The notes: generated by a model not told the origin, from the sequence alone. Positions 1-7,958 are shown, counted from the first letter of the stretch. The stretch is DNA of 28,508 nucleotides from an uncultured Faecalibacterium sp. (GCA_934525845.1 CAKSZS010000030.1:1-28508); one strand, 5' to 3'. Numbers and translations are program-made.

Positions 1-1379
1 CGGGTGGCACCGGGCTTGCCGTAGGCGATGTTCTGGGCCACCGTGCCGCTGAACAGGTACACGTCCTGCTGCACGATGCCGATGTCCTGCCGCAGGCTCT
101 TCAGGGTCACCTTGCGGATGTCCTGCCCGTCGATGAGGATGCGGCCCGCCGTCACCTCGTAGAAGCGGGGGATCAGGTTGCACAGGGTGGTCTTACCGCC
201 GCCGGATGCACCCACCAGTGCCAGCCGCTCGCCGGCGCGGATGTCCACGCTGATATCATGCAGCACCTTGTTGTGGTCATCCGGGTACTCAAAGCTGACG
301 TTTTCGAATTGAATCGCACCGGGGCCGGGCTTGAGGGGCACCGCATCCGACGCGTCCTGAATGGCCACCGGGGTGTCCATGATCTCGGCAAAGCGCTCGA
401 TACCGGTCATGCCGCGCTGGAACTGCTCGGCAAACTCCACGATGCGGCGGATGGTGGCGATGAGGGTGGTGACGTACAGCATATAAGCCACCAGGTCGCC
501 CGCCGTGATCTTCCCATACACCAGTGACAGGCCGCCTGCCAGAATGACCACCAGATACATCAGGCCGTCGAACAGGCGGGTGGAGGTGTTGAACGCACCC
601 ATGGCGTAGTAGCCCAGGGTCTTGATCTCTTCAAAGTCCTTGTTGCCCTGGGCGAATTTCCTGCGCTCTTCGTCCTCGGCGGCAAAAGCTTTCACGACCC
701 CCTGGCCCAGCAGGCTGTCCTCGATGGTGGAGTTCAGCTCGCCGATCTGCACCCGCTGCTGGCGGAACCGCGCCCGCAGCCGGCCGTTCAGATACACCGA
801 CACCACGCCCATCAGGGGCACACAGGCGAACACCGCCAGGGTCAGCGGTACGCTGGCCTGACACAGGATGACGAAGGACACCACAATTTTAATGGCCGCA
901 ATGAAGAATTCCTCGGGGCAGTGGTGGGCGAACTCGGTCACATCGAACAGATCGTTGGTGATGCGGCCCATGATGGTGCCCACCTTGGTGTTGTTGTAGT
1001 AGGTATGATCCAGCCGCAGCAGATGGTCAAAGGCGTCCCGGCGCATATCGGTCTCGATGTGCACGCCCATGATGTGGCCGATGCTGGACATATAGTAGCT
1101 GGCCGCGCCGTCGATGATGCGCAGAACGAAATAGACCGCCGCCAGCCTGAGCACGATGGCCGCCGTGAGGGTGATGCCCACGCCCATGGCGGAGTTGGTG
1201 ATGGTGCTCATGATCTTGGGCAGCACGATGTCGCACAGAGTGGTCAGCGCCGCGCAGAACAGATCCAGAAACAGGGTCTTTTTGTACTTGGTCAGATAGG
1301 GCAGGAACCGCCGGATCAGCGCGCCGCTGCTGGCGTGATGTGCCCCGGGGTCGGTGATGGTCGTTTTTTGCTTGGACAT
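1..1379 (-). CDS. ABC exporter half-transporter (permease fused to ATPase), C-terminus beyond the window
   Basis: The reading frame runs without a stop from the ATG at 1379 to the left edge, giving 459 visible residues. The first ~330 residues are an ABC type-1 exporter membrane domain with several hydrophobic helices. The nucleotide-binding domain follows, with Walker A GASGGGKT at residues 390-397 (Lys396) and a Q-loop region (DIGIVQQDVYLFSGTVAQNI). The signature motif, Walker B and H-loop lie outside the window. An AGGAGG lies 4 bases before the ATG. The family pumps lipids, drugs or peptides outwards as a homo- or heterodimer at the cytoplasmic membrane, and nothing here fixes the substrate. 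It is read in the same direction as the yggS gene upstream, but a 150-base gap with a palindromic repeat separates them, so co-transcription is uncertain. Family call is firm; partner and cargo are unknown. Confidence 0.93.
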   Translation of the reverse strand, partial: MSKQKTTITDPGAHHASSGALIRRFLPYLTKYKKTLFLDLFCAALTTLCDIVLPKIMSTITNSAMGVGITLTAAIVLRLAAVYFVLRIIDGAASYYMSSIGHIMGVHIETDMRRDAFDHLLRLDHTYYNNTKVGTIMGRITNDLFDVTEFAHHCPEEFFIAAIKIVVSFVILCQASVPLTLAVFACVPLMGVVSVYLNGRLRARFRQQRVQIGELNSTIEDSLLGQGVVKAFAAEDEERRKFAQGNKDFEEIKTLGYYAMGAFNTSTRLFDGLMYLVVILAGGLSLVYGKITAGDLVAYMLYVTTLIATIRRIVEFAEQFQRGMTGIERFAEIMDTPVAIQDASDAVPLKPGPGAIQFENVSFEYPDDHNKVLHDISVDIRAGERLALVGASGGGKTTLCNLIPRFYEVTAGRILIDGQDIRKVTLKSLRQDIGIVQQDVYLFSGTVAQNIAYGKPGAT

Positions 1380-1397
1380 GATGCCTCCTGTTTTACG

Positions 1398-1524
1398 CCC
1401 TCATCAGTCTGCTGCGCAGACAGCTTCCCCCGGCCGGGGGAAGCCTAAAGTCTTCCTGCAGCGCCAAAGCCTTCCCCCAGACGGGGGAAGGTGGACACGA
1501 GCAGAGCGAGTGGACGGATGAGGG
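1398..1524. repeat. Dispersed palindromic repeat, copy A
   Basis: The outer arms CCCTCATC (1398-1405) and GATGAGGG (1517-1524) are inverted. Inside are a perfect hairpin GTCTGC-TGC-GCAGAC (1407-1421), then CTTCCCCCGGCCGGGGGAAG, then a second CTTCCCCC...GGGGGAAG pair. It shares its layout (CCCTC, GTC-hairpin, AGCT/C-run) with the elements at 6707, 19750 and 27190. It lies between two minus-strand genes, contains no gene, and has no T-run that would make it an obvious intrinsic terminator. Confidence 0.8.
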
Positions 1525-1530
1525 TGCTTC

Positions 1531-2250
1531 TTACTTTTTGCTGTAATCCCGTGCGCCGTAAATGGCGGTGCCGATGCGCACGAGGGTGGCCCCCTCGCGG
1601 ATGGCGTTTTCAAAGTCGCCGCTCATGCCCATGGACAGGGTCTCCATCTGCACATTCTGGTAGCCGCGCTCCCCGGCCTGCACAAACAGCTTGTAGACCT
1701 CGGCCAGATAGCGGCGGTTCTGGGCGTCATCGTCGTTGACGGGCGGGATGGCCATCAGACCCTTGACCCGGATGTGCTCCTGGGCTGCGGCGGCATCCAG
1801 CAGGCCCCACAGGGCTTCCGGTGCCACACCGGTCTTACTCTCCTCGCCGCCGATGTTCACTTCCAGCAGCACGTTCTGCACGAGACCGGCCTTGGCGGCT
1901 TCCTTCTCAATGGCGTTCAGCAGGTGTTCGCTGTCCACGCTCTGGATCAGGCTGGCGCGGCCCAGCACCTTTTTGATCTTGTTGGTCTGCAAATGGCCGA
2001 TGAAATGGCTGGGCTTGCCGCAGTAGGCCCCGGCGTCGTAGTTGGCGCACAGTTCCTGCACATGGTTTTCGCCGAACACATCAATGGGCAGGGCCGCACT
2101 GGCAGCCACGGTCTGGGCGGTGTGGGTCTTGCAGGCGGCGCACAGCTGCACAGCGGCGGGGTCCCGGCCTGCTTCCCGGGCGGCAGCGGCCATTTTGGCA
2201 CGGATCTCTTCCACCGCTTCCCGCATTTCTTCCAACGTTTTTTCTGCCAT
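1531..2250 (-). CDS. yggS: YggS/PROSC-family pyridoxal-phosphate homeostasis protein
   Basis: A 239-residue protein with the full hallmark set of the YggS/YlmE family. It has the PLP lysine in an ACKTHT context (Lys41), FGENHVQE, HFIGHLQTNK, and a C-terminal LSMGMSGDFENAI...VRIGTAIYGAR phosphate-binding stretch. The family is a single-domain fold-type III PLP barrel without known catalytic turnover. It buffers free PLP and affects amino and keto acid pools in the cytoplasm. Length is normal (about 220-240). The start is supported by an AGGAGG at 2264-2269, inside the last codons of the upstream UPF0340 gene, from whose stop it is separated by 6 bases. This implies translational coupling in one operon. 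In many Firmicutes yggS sits next to sepF/ylm cell-division genes; that context is absent here. Confidence 0.95.
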   Translation of the reverse strand: MAEKTLEEMREAVEEIRAKMAAAAREAGRDPAAVQLCAACKTHTAQTVAASAALPIDVFGENHVQELCANYDAGAYCGKPSHFIGHLQTNKIKKVLGRASLIQSVDSEHLLNAIEKEAAKAGLVQNVLLEVNIGGEESKTGVAPEALWGLLDAAAAQEHIRVKGLMAIPPVNDDDAQNRRYLAEVYKLFVQAGERGYQNVQMETLSMGMSGDFENAIREGATLVRIGTAIYGARDYSKK

Positions 2251-2256
2251 AGGGCG

Positions 2257-2817
2257 TTAATCCTCCTCGGTATACTTGGCGCGCTCGCCGCCAATGAGCT
2301 TCGGGCGGGTGCGGGCACACAGAATGTTTGCTTCGCCGATCTTGGCAAGGCTCAGGCGCACCGGCACGGCCACCCGCTTGAGGTGCATTCCGATGAGAGT
2401 GCCGCCGATATCAATGCCTGCATGGGCGCGGACCTCTTCCACGGCGATGGGGTCCCGGAACTGCTTCCAGCAGGTGGTGGCCCAGCTGCCGCCCGCATGG
2501 GGACGGGGCACCACGCACACTTCCTCCCAGCCGTATTTTTCGGCGGCTTCCCGCTCGAGGATAATGGCCCGGTTCAGGTGCTCACAGCACTGCGCGGCCA
2601 GCCAGACGCCGTGTTCCGCCAGCACCGGCGCGATGCCTGCATACACGGCCTGGGCAGCTTCCAGGCTGGAATCCTTGCCGATGTGGCCGCCCACGATCTC
2701 GCTGGACGAGCAGCCCACCACGAACACATCGCCTTTTTTCAGGTTAGCCTGTTCCAGCAGTTCGGTCACGGCCTGCCGGGCCTCCTGTTCGATCTGCTGT
2801 TTGAATGCTTCGGTCAT
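2257..2817 (-). CDS. UPF0340 / TIGR01440 family protein (YwlG-like)
   Basis: A 186-residue protein matching the UPF0340 (YwlG, DUF436) family. It has VGCSSSEIVGGHIGKDSS near the N-terminus, a Cys-Cys-Glu-His segment (AAQCCEHLNRA), a histidine/glycine patch in VVPRPHAGGSWAT, and an IDIGGTLIGMHL segment. Length matches the family (about 180). The biochemical role is not established. The fold is thought to be thiamin-phosphate-synthase or hydrolase-like, and I make no functional claim. An AAAGGAG lies 9 bases before the ATG. It starts 15 bases after the stop of the beta-propeller gene and is followed within 6 bases by yggS, so the three form one transcription unit. Confidence 0.9.
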   Translation of the reverse strand: MTEAFKQQIEQEARQAVTELLEQANLKKGDVFVVGCSSSEIVGGHIGKDSSLEAAQAVYAGIAPVLAEHGVWLAAQCCEHLNRAIILEREAAEKYGWEEVCVVPRPHAGGSWATTCWKQFRDPIAVEEVRAHAGIDIGGTLIGMHLKRVAVPVRLSLAKIGEANILCARTRPKLIGGERAKYTEED

Positions 2818-2832
2818 TTCAAAACACTCCTT

Positions 2833-4143
2833 TTATACACGGGCAAACAGCACCTTTGCGCTGCCTGCCGCTCCAAAATAAACTTTGCTGTCCACCGGAC
2901 ACACCGCCGTGCAGCTGTCCAGCGCCTTGCCGGAAATGGTCCGCTGCCAGCTGCCGTCCGCACGCACCGCTTCCGCGCAGGGCACATCGGCGGGCAGGCG
3001 GAACAGCTTTTCCTGCAGGTTCTGCCCGGCCCGCAGGGCGATGCCCCGCAGCAGGGTGCCGTCCGCGTGGTCTTCCAGCCAGGCACTGCGGGTCCAGCGG
3101 TAGCTGATGTACAGGGCGCCGTCCTCATCCACGGCCAGCGCCCCGGGGTAGCCCGGCAGGCCGTACAGGTAGGTCGGACAGTTTTTGCCCCCGGCGGTCA
3201 ATTCCCGGGCGTCCGGGTCCACAGACCAGACACAGCGGCTGGCCAGGTCCGAGACGTACAGCGTTCCGCCGTCCGGCGAAAGCGCCAGGCCGGACGCCCC
3301 CGCGATGCCGCCCAGCACCCGCTGCACCGAGCGGTCCGCCGGGTCATACACATACACCCAGCCGGTGCCGGTGTGGGCCAGCAGTTCGGTGCGCAGGGCG
3401 CTGTCCAGGCCGTTCTCCACCGATTCTTCCCCCACCACGGCAAAATATACTTTGCCGTCCGGGGCCGCAGTCACCGCCGAGACCGCCCCCAGCGGGGCAC
3501 CGTCGATCTGGGTGACCACCTGCTCCACCGCCGTGCCCCAACTGTCGTGGGCCGCGCGGCACAGCGCCCCGCCGGAAGGGGTGACCACGCTCAGCCACAG
3601 ATCCCCGTCCGGGGCAAAGTCAAAGCTGGTCAGCTCCCCGTCCACAGTCAGAATGGCCGCATAGTGCCCGCCGTCGGTGCGCACCAGATTGCTCTGCCGC
3701 TTTTTCAACGTCGCCCCGTCGTAGGCGGCGGCATACACCAGCCCGTCCTGGGTGCGGATGCAGTCCACCCCCAGGTACTCGCCCAGATTCAGCACGCCCT
3801 TGCTGTCCTCCGAAAGGGCGGTCTGCACCGCGCCGGTGTCCTGCCGGACATCGGGGGCCGTGTAGGTCTGCGGCGGGGTGTCGATGGGCCGGAACACCAG
3901 CGCATACACCAGTGCCAGCAGCACACACACCCCGAACACGGTGCTGGCCGTGCGGAAGCGCTTGAGCAGGGCGTCCCGTTCCGCCGCCATCTGGGCGGCA
4001 TATTCGGCCCGGCGGCGGGCGGCGCGGGCGTTGGCACGGTTGGCCCGGCGCATCCACCGGTCCACGAACAAGGCCACCTGCGGCCCCACCGTGAGGGACC
4101 CAATGGCCAGGATCAGCAAAAATTCAACCAGTCCGATTCGCAT
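2833..4143 (-). CDS. Membrane-anchored beta-propeller protein (SMP-30/strictosidine-synthase-like)
   Basis: 436 residues. Two hydrophobic segments (about 3-22 and 68-84) flank a very basic, charged helical stretch (30-63, rich in Arg and Ala). After residue ~90 the chain becomes a series of short beta repeats with DG turns: GVDCIRTQDGLVYAAAYDG, GLALSPDGGTLYVSD and YGLPGYPGALAVDEDGALYIS. These resemble strictosidine-synthase-like/SMP-30 six-bladed propellers. The likely topology puts the propeller outside the membrane, but this is inferred. No catalytic residues can be assigned. AAGGA precedes the ATG by about 8 bases. It is the first gene of the operon with UPF0340 and yggS, under a promoter at 4205-4233. 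A binding or sensing role is possible; the substrate is unknown. Confidence 0.72.
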   Translation of the reverse strand: MRIGLVEFLLILAIGSLTVGPQVALFVDRWMRRANRANARAARRRAEYAAQMAAERDALLKRFRTASTVFGVCVLLALVYALVFRPIDTPPQTYTAPDVRQDTGAVQTALSEDSKGVLNLGEYLGVDCIRTQDGLVYAAAYDGATLKKRQSNLVRTDGGHYAAILTVDGELTSFDFAPDGDLWLSVVTPSGGALCRAAHDSWGTAVEQVVTQIDGAPLGAVSAVTAAPDGKVYFAVVGEESVENGLDSALRTELLAHTGTGWVYVYDPADRSVQRVLGGIAGASGLALSPDGGTLYVSDLASRCVWSVDPDARELTAGGKNCPTYLYGLPGYPGALAVDEDGALYISYRWTRSAWLEDHADGTLLRGIALRAGQNLQEKLFRLPADVPCAEAVRADGSWQRTISGKALDSCTAVCPVDSKVYFGAAGSAKVLFARV

Positions 4144-4174
4144 GGAAGCATTCCTTTTTTGTGTTGGATTCTGC

Positions 4175-4193
4175 GGCGGAACATCGTTCCGCC
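4175..4193 (-). promoter_or_regulatory. Perfect hairpin in the leader of the propeller operon
   Basis: GGCGGAAC (4175-4182), a three-base loop, then GTTCCGCC (4186-4193) form a perfect 8-base-pair stem. It lies between the predicted transcription start (about 4198) and the start codon at 4143, so the mRNA would carry a stable stem close to its 5' end. No T-run follows it on the minus strand, so a terminator is unlikely. mRNA stabilisation or an operator are both possible. Confidence 0.5.
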
Positions 4194-4204
4194 TTTATCG
4201 TTTC

Positions 4205-4233
4205 AGTATAGCATCTGCGGCAAAAAAGGGCAA
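4205..4233 (-). promoter_or_regulatory. Sigma-A promoter for the propeller-UPF0340-yggS operon
   Basis: On the minus strand: TTGCCC (-35, 4233-4228), a 17-base spacer and TATACT (-10, 4210-4205). It lies 62 bases before the start codon at 4143 with the correct orientation. Confidence 0.7.
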
Positions 4234-4252
4234 GGCCAGGACAAAATACCGC

Positions 4253-4333
4253 TGGGCAGTCCCTGCGTTCTGTGGTATACTGAAGGCGGAAGCGCGGGCT
4301 TTTCCAAATGGTTCACGCAAACTTCACCAAATT
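4253..4333 (+). promoter_or_regulatory. Candidate promoter and TTCAC repeats upstream of the two-component genes
   Basis: TGGGCA (4253-4258), 17 bases, TATACT (4276-4281) is a plausible plus-strand sigma-A promoter with a leader of about 100 bases. Downstream, TTCAC occurs at 4312 and again at 4323, exactly 11 bases apart, ahead of an alternative -10 TAAGAT (4349-4354) that has no good -35. An 11-base direct repeat next to a weak -35 is the usual layout for binding by OmpR/PhoB-type regulators, so autoregulation is conceivable. Which -10 is used cannot be decided from sequence. Confidence 0.4.
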
Positions 4334-4389
4334 TCCCAATTCTTCGGGTAAGATAAACACAAAACAATATCCAGAGAGGAGTCTGTTTT

Positions 4390-5076
4390 ATGGCAAAGAT
4401 CCTGATCGTTGACGATGAGCCTCGGATCCGGGAACTGATCCGGGAGCATTTGCAATATGCCGGGCACGTCTGTGAGGAAGCCGGCGACGGCTCTGCCGCC
4501 CTGTCCCTGCTGTCCGGCGGCGGGTTCGATCTGGTCATCCTGGACCTGATGATGCCCTTTATGGACGGCATGACCTGCCTGCGGGAGATGCGTGCCCGCC
4601 ACATCAACACCCCGGTCATCATCCTGACCGCCCGCGGCGAAGAGTACGACAAGCTGGCCGGCCTGGAGGGCGGCGCAGATGACTATGTGGTCAAACCCTT
4701 CTCCCCCCGGGAGCTGGTGGCCCGCGTGCGTGCGGTGCTCAACCGCACCATGCCCCGGCCGGAGGCTGCCGCCGGGGTCATGACCTTCGGCGAGCTGACC
4801 ATCGACACGGCCAGCCACACCGTGCGGGTGTCCGGCGAGGACGTGGCCCTGACCCCCAAGGAGTTCGATCTGCTGGTGTTCCTGGCCTCCAACAAGGGCA
4901 TCGCCCTGAGCCGGGAAAAGATCCTGCAGAAGGTCTGGAACTACGACTACTACGGCGAGGATCGCACCGTGGATACCCATGTGAAAATGCTGCGGGGCCA
5001 TCTGGGCAAATGCCGCAGTTATATCGCGACCGTGTGGGGCATCGGCTACAAGTTCGACCCGGACGCCAACCGATAA
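4390..5076 (+). CDS. OmpR/PhoB-family response regulator
   Basis: 228 residues. Receiver domain (1-~118) has the acidic pair Asp8/Asp9, phospho-acceptor Asp52 in VILDLMMP, Thr80 and Lys102 in VVKPFSP, so all switch residues are present. A winged-helix DNA-binding domain occupies about 130-225 (LTPKEFDLLVFLASNKGIALSREKIL...VDTHVKMLRGHLG...WGIGYKF). An AGAGGAG lies about 8 bases before the ATG. The kinase gene follows 18 bases downstream, so the two are co-transcribed. The regulator controls transcription when phosphorylated by that kinase. Its targets are unknown; 11-base spaced repeats upstream of itself and upstream of the surface protein at 13793 are candidates only. Confidence 0.96.
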   Translation: MAKILIVDDEPRIRELIREHLQYAGHVCEEAGDGSAALSLLSGGGFDLVILDLMMPFMDGMTCLREMRARHINTPVIILTARGEEYDKLAGLEGGADDYVVKPFSPRELVARVRAVLNRTMPRPEAAAGVMTFGELTIDTASHTVRVSGEDVALTPKEFDLLVFLASNKGIALSREKILQKVWNYDYYGEDRTVDTHVKMLRGHLGKCRSYIATVWGIGYKFDPDANR

Positions 5077-5094
5077 CGGAGGAGCATACAGTTC

Positions 5095-6627
5095 ATGCGG
5101 CGAACGAAAAAAGGGCGGCATCTGCCCGGCATCCGCGGGCAGCTGATGCTGTTTCTGTGCTTCATCTGTCTGTTTCTGCTGGGCTTGTTCTGGTTTTTGT
5201 CCACCCAGCTGCTGGAGCCGCTTTATACCAAGCACATCGAGACCCAGCTGACCAGCCAGGCGGAGAGCATCGTCTCGGAGCTGGACGATGCCATTGCCAA
5301 CGGCGAGATCCTTTCCAGCTGGTCTTTCGGGCGGCTGTACGTCAACACCGGCTTTTTTGACAAGCTGGCCGTGGAGCTTTACTCGCACGGCACCCTGAGC
5401 AGTTTCTGCGTGGACATTTCAGATTCCACCCTGCGGGGCATCTACAAGATCGAGAACCAGTCCTACTGCAACCTGCACGAGACCCTGCTGTCGGATTCTT
5501 CCAGCAACGAGGTGGTGAACACCGCCATTGCCATGCGCAAAAAATGCCGCATGACCGGCAGTTTCGTGCAGACCCTCAACCCGCCCCGGCTGTCCGGCTC
5601 CGCCCAGCTGCTGGCCGGGCGCACCACAGCCGACGGCAGCTATACCGTGCTGGTCACCACCAGCCTGGTGCACGTAGCCGAAGCCGGCAATGTGCTCAGC
5701 ACCCTGCTGCCGCTGGCGGCGGCGGTCATCTTTGTATTCGCCCTGTCGGCAGCGTGGCTGTTCAGCGAATGGTTCACCAAACCCCTGCGCCAGCTGTCCC
5801 GCGCGGCGCGGCAGATGGCCCAGGGCAACTACGCGGTGCAGGTGACCACCCACCGCAACGATGAACTGGGCGACCTGGCCCAGGACTTCAACCATATGGC
5901 GGAGGAGGTCCAGCGGGCGGCGCAGATGCAGCGGGACCTGCTGGCCAATGTCTCCCACGACCTGCGCACCCCGCTGACCCTCATCAAGGGCTACGCCGAG
6001 ACGGTGCGCGACCTGACCGGCGACGACAAGGCCCACCGCGACGAGCAGATGAACATCATCGTGGACGAGGCCGACCGCCTGACCGCACTGGTTTCCAGCG
6101 TCATGGAGCTGAGCAAGGTGACCAGCGGCGCGGACAAGTGCGAGCGGGTGCACTTTGACATGGGACAGCTCTGCGACGAGGTCAGCGAGCGGTATGACGC
6201 CATCTGCGCCCAGAACGGCTGGCAGCTTAAACTGGAACTGCCGGACGAGGAACTGCCCGTCTACGCAGACCCGGATATGATGCAGCGCGCCCTGCACAAC
6301 CTGCTGGGCAACGCCATGCACCACATCGGGCCGGACGGCATCTTTGTCCTGCGGGCTTCCCGCTGCACCGAGGGCGTGCGGGTGGAAGTGGAAGATCACG
6401 GCCCCGGCATCGCCGCCGTGGACCTGCCCTACATCTTCGACCGCTATTACCGCTCCCGTTCGGACGCCGGCAAGCAGGGCACCGGTCTGGGCCTGTCCAT
6501 CACCAAGGCCATCTTCCAGCAGCACGGCTTCCGGTTCGGCGTACACAGCACCGTGGGCAAGGGAACCGTGTTCTGGTTCATCATGAGCGACCTGCCCTAT
6601 GTGGAGGAGCCGAGCGGAAAATCCTGA
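5095..6627 (+). CDS. Sensor histidine kinase (HAMP, HisKA, HATPase)
   Basis: 510 residues. TM1 about 15-38, an extracytoplasmic sensor region of ~160 residues, TM2 about 201-224, HAMP about 225-278, then HisKA with phospho-His288 in NVSHDLRTPL. The ATPase domain has N-box Asn406 (HNLLGNAMHH), G1 box DHGPG (434-438), F-box region and G2 box GTGLGL (462-467). All catalytic motifs are intact. The kinase sits in the cytoplasmic membrane and phosphorylates the regulator encoded just upstream. The sensor region has no recognisable domain, contains three cysteines (105, 125, 151), and gives no hint of the signal. GGAGG precedes the ATG. No target transporter or enzyme gene is attached to the pair. 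Confidence 0.96.
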   Translation: MRRTKKGRHLPGIRGQLMLFLCFICLFLLGLFWFLSTQLLEPLYTKHIETQLTSQAESIVSELDDAIANGEILSSWSFGRLYVNTGFFDKLAVELYSHGTLSSFCVDISDSTLRGIYKIENQSYCNLHETLLSDSSSNEVVNTAIAMRKKCRMTGSFVQTLNPPRLSGSAQLLAGRTTADGSYTVLVTTSLVHVAEAGNVLSTLLPLAAAVIFVFALSAAWLFSEWFTKPLRQLSRAARQMAQGNYAVQVTTHRNDELGDLAQDFNHMAEEVQRAAQMQRDLLANVSHDLRTPLTLIKGYAETVRDLTGDDKAHRDEQMNIIVDEADRLTALVSSVMELSKVTSGADKCERVHFDMGQLCDEVSERYDAICAQNGWQLKLELPDEELPVYADPDMMQRALHNLLGNAMHHIGPDGIFVLRASRCTEGVRVEVEDHGPGIAAVDLPYIFDRYYRSRSDAGKQGTGLGLSITKAIFQQHGFRFGVHSTVGKGTVFWFIMSDLPYVEEPSGKS

Positions 6628-6633
6628 TAAAGC

Positions 6634-6700
6634 AAAATCATCCGCAGTGAAATTTCCCGAAACTGAAAAATCGGGAGAAACCACTGCGGATGATTTTTAT
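6634..6700. terminator. Bipartite hairpin terminator after the kinase gene
   Basis: AAATCATCCGCAGTG (from 6635) pairs with CACTGCGGATGATTT (ending 6696) over 15 bases. A second inner stem is formed by TCCCGA and TCGGGA around an A-rich loop. A T-run follows on the plus strand and an A-run precedes it, so it can act in both directions. It begins 7 bases after the kinase stop and also lies downstream of the minus-strand genes ending at 6830. Confidence 0.88.
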
Positions 6701-6706
6701 TTGCAG

Positions 6707-6821
6707 GAACCCCTCTCAGTCATCGCTGCGCGATGCCAGCTCCCCCAAAGGGGGAGCTTTCTATCGCACCTTAAAAGCTCTCCCCCTCGGGAGAGCTGGC
6801 GCGAAGCGCCTGAGAGGGTTC
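6707..6821. repeat. Dispersed palindromic repeat, copy B
   Basis: The outer arms GAACCCCTCTCAG and CTGAGAGGGTTC are inverted. The left half carries the hairpin CATCGC-TGC-GCGATG (6721-6735) and AGCTCCCCC/GGGGGAGCT. The right half carries AGCTCTCCCCCTCGGGAGAGCT and the hairpin GGCGC-GAA-GCGCC (6798-6810). It fills the gap between the kinase terminator and the 53-residue gene ending at 6830 and contains no gene. Confidence 0.85.
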
Positions 6822-6829
6822 TTTCCCTA

Positions 6830-6991
6830 TTATGTATCATTGCTGGTGACGTGATAGATGCCGAAGGTGTTGTCCGGGGCCGGCATTTCCACTTTGGAGG
6901 CCCGGTCGTTCACGGCCCAGAGCATCGCGCCCATCGCGGCCAGAGCCAGCAGCACGATGAGCCATTTGACAAAATTCGGGAGATTTTTCAT
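6830..6991 (-). CDS. Small single-pass membrane protein, unknown function
   Basis: 53 residues starting at the ATG at 6991, chosen because AAAGGA lies 7 bases upstream; a longer in-frame reading has no ribosome binding site. Residues 1-9 are short and basic (MKNLPNFVK). Residues 10-27 form one hydrophobic helix. The tail of about 25 residues is polar and may face outwards. It starts 19 bases after the stop of the pectinesterase-like gene, so the two are probably co-transcribed. I do not recognise a family. The coding call rests on the good ribosome binding site, the membrane-protein composition and its place in an operon. Confidence 0.62.
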   Translation of the reverse strand: MKNLPNFVKWLIVLLALAAMGAMLWAVNDRASKVEMPAPDNTFGIYHVTSNDT

Positions 6992-7010
6992 AGTACATCC
7001 TTTTTTCGCA

Positions 7011-7958
7011 TCATTCCGGGCGGCAGAGGGCACGGGCGCGCTTGAGCAGTTCGGCGGCCTGTGCGCCGCTCAGTTCTTTTACCCAGCTGCCGCGCTCTGC
7101 GGCGCCTGCGCCGGTGCTGCCGCTCTCCGCAAAGGTGGCCAGCACACTGTCCGTGCGGTCGTTCCAGGGCGCAAAGCCCTCCTGTGCAATATGTGCCCCC
7201 AGGCGGCAGTCCAGCACCGCAGTCTTTCCGGTGGGACGCCAGGGACGGCCCAGGTAAACACTGCCCGCCGGGCAGTCATCCGAGACAAAGTCGCAGTCCC
7301 AGAACACAAAGCCCAAGCCCTCCGCCGGTCCGGACGGGGCCGTGACCCAGCTGTGGGGCAGGCCGTTGTTCACGGTGCGCAGAATGCACTGTTCAAACAG
7401 CGCATCCGCCCCGCCGAAAATAAAATCGATGTCCCCGGCGATCTCGCAGTTCTGGTAATACTGCACGCTGGGGCGGCGGGGTGCCAGCCCGCGCGGGCCG
7501 AGGAAGCCGTCCTTTTCCCGCTCTTTTTCCGGCAGCGGCGCACAGAACAGGGTATCCTGACTGCCCAGCAGCCGCACATGGGAAAAAGACGCACGGGCGC
7601 TGTCCACATAGGCCGCCAGCGCCTGCCCGGCCCTTGCCCCGGGGCCGGCATCGTTTTCGATCGTCAGGTCTTCCACACGCAGAGTTTCCCCGCTGAAAAA
7701 AGCCGTATAACTGCGGAAAGTATGGGTAGGCCGTCCGTCCGGGTGCGGCAGCTTTCCGCCGTCGCCCCATACAAGGCGGGTCTGTTCCGGGCCAGCGCCC
7801 CGCAGGGTGATGTCCTTTTTCTCGCAGACCAGCTTTTCCCGGTAAATGCCCGGGCCGATGCGGATCTCGGCGGGACAGTCGTAGGGCACCGCCAGCACGG
7901 CTTCGGTGACCGTGGCAAAATCTCCGCTTCCGTCCTGCGCTGCCGTGATCGTGAGCAT
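7011..7958 (-). CDS. Pectinesterase-like carbohydrate esterase (CE8), cytoplasmic
   Basis: 315 residues forming a right-handed beta-helix of the pectin methylesterase family (CE8). Family motifs occur in order: GIYREKL (37-43), Gln112 in AGQALAAY, GSQDTLF with Gln134/Asp135, GDIDFIFGG with Asp178, and LGRPW with Arg238. These correspond to the known catalytic set of two Gln, two Asp and one Arg. The family removes methyl esters from polygalacturonate. There is no signal peptide (MLTITAAQDGSGDFATV is soluble), so the enzyme should act on imported oligosaccharides. AGGAGG lies 8 bases before the ATG and the promoter is at 7995-8023. The 53-residue membrane protein gene follows. No pectate lyase or sugar transporter is adjacent, so the pathway role is inferred from the family alone. 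Confidence 0.92.
   Translation of the reverse strand: MLTITAAQDGSGDFATVTEAVLAVPYDCPAEIRIGPGIYREKLVCEKKDITLRGAGPEQTRLVWGDGGKLPHPDGRPTHTFRSYTAFFSGETLRVEDLTIENDAGPGARAGQALAAYVDSARASFSHVRLLGSQDTLFCAPLPEKEREKDGFLGPRGLAPRRPSVQYYQNCEIAGDIDFIFGGADALFEQCILRTVNNGLPHSWVTAPSGPAEGLGFVFWDCDFVSDDCPAGSVYLGRPWRPTGKTAVLDCRLGAHIAQEGFAPWNDRTDSVLATFAESGSTGAGAAERGSWVKELSGAQAAELLKRARALCRPE

Noticed and set aside
1774..4356. 860-codon open frame on the plus strand opposite the UPF0340 and propeller genes
   Set aside because: It is antisense to three genes with clear family motifs, is rich in Gly, His, Ala and Gln as GC-rich shadows are, and has no ribosome binding site.
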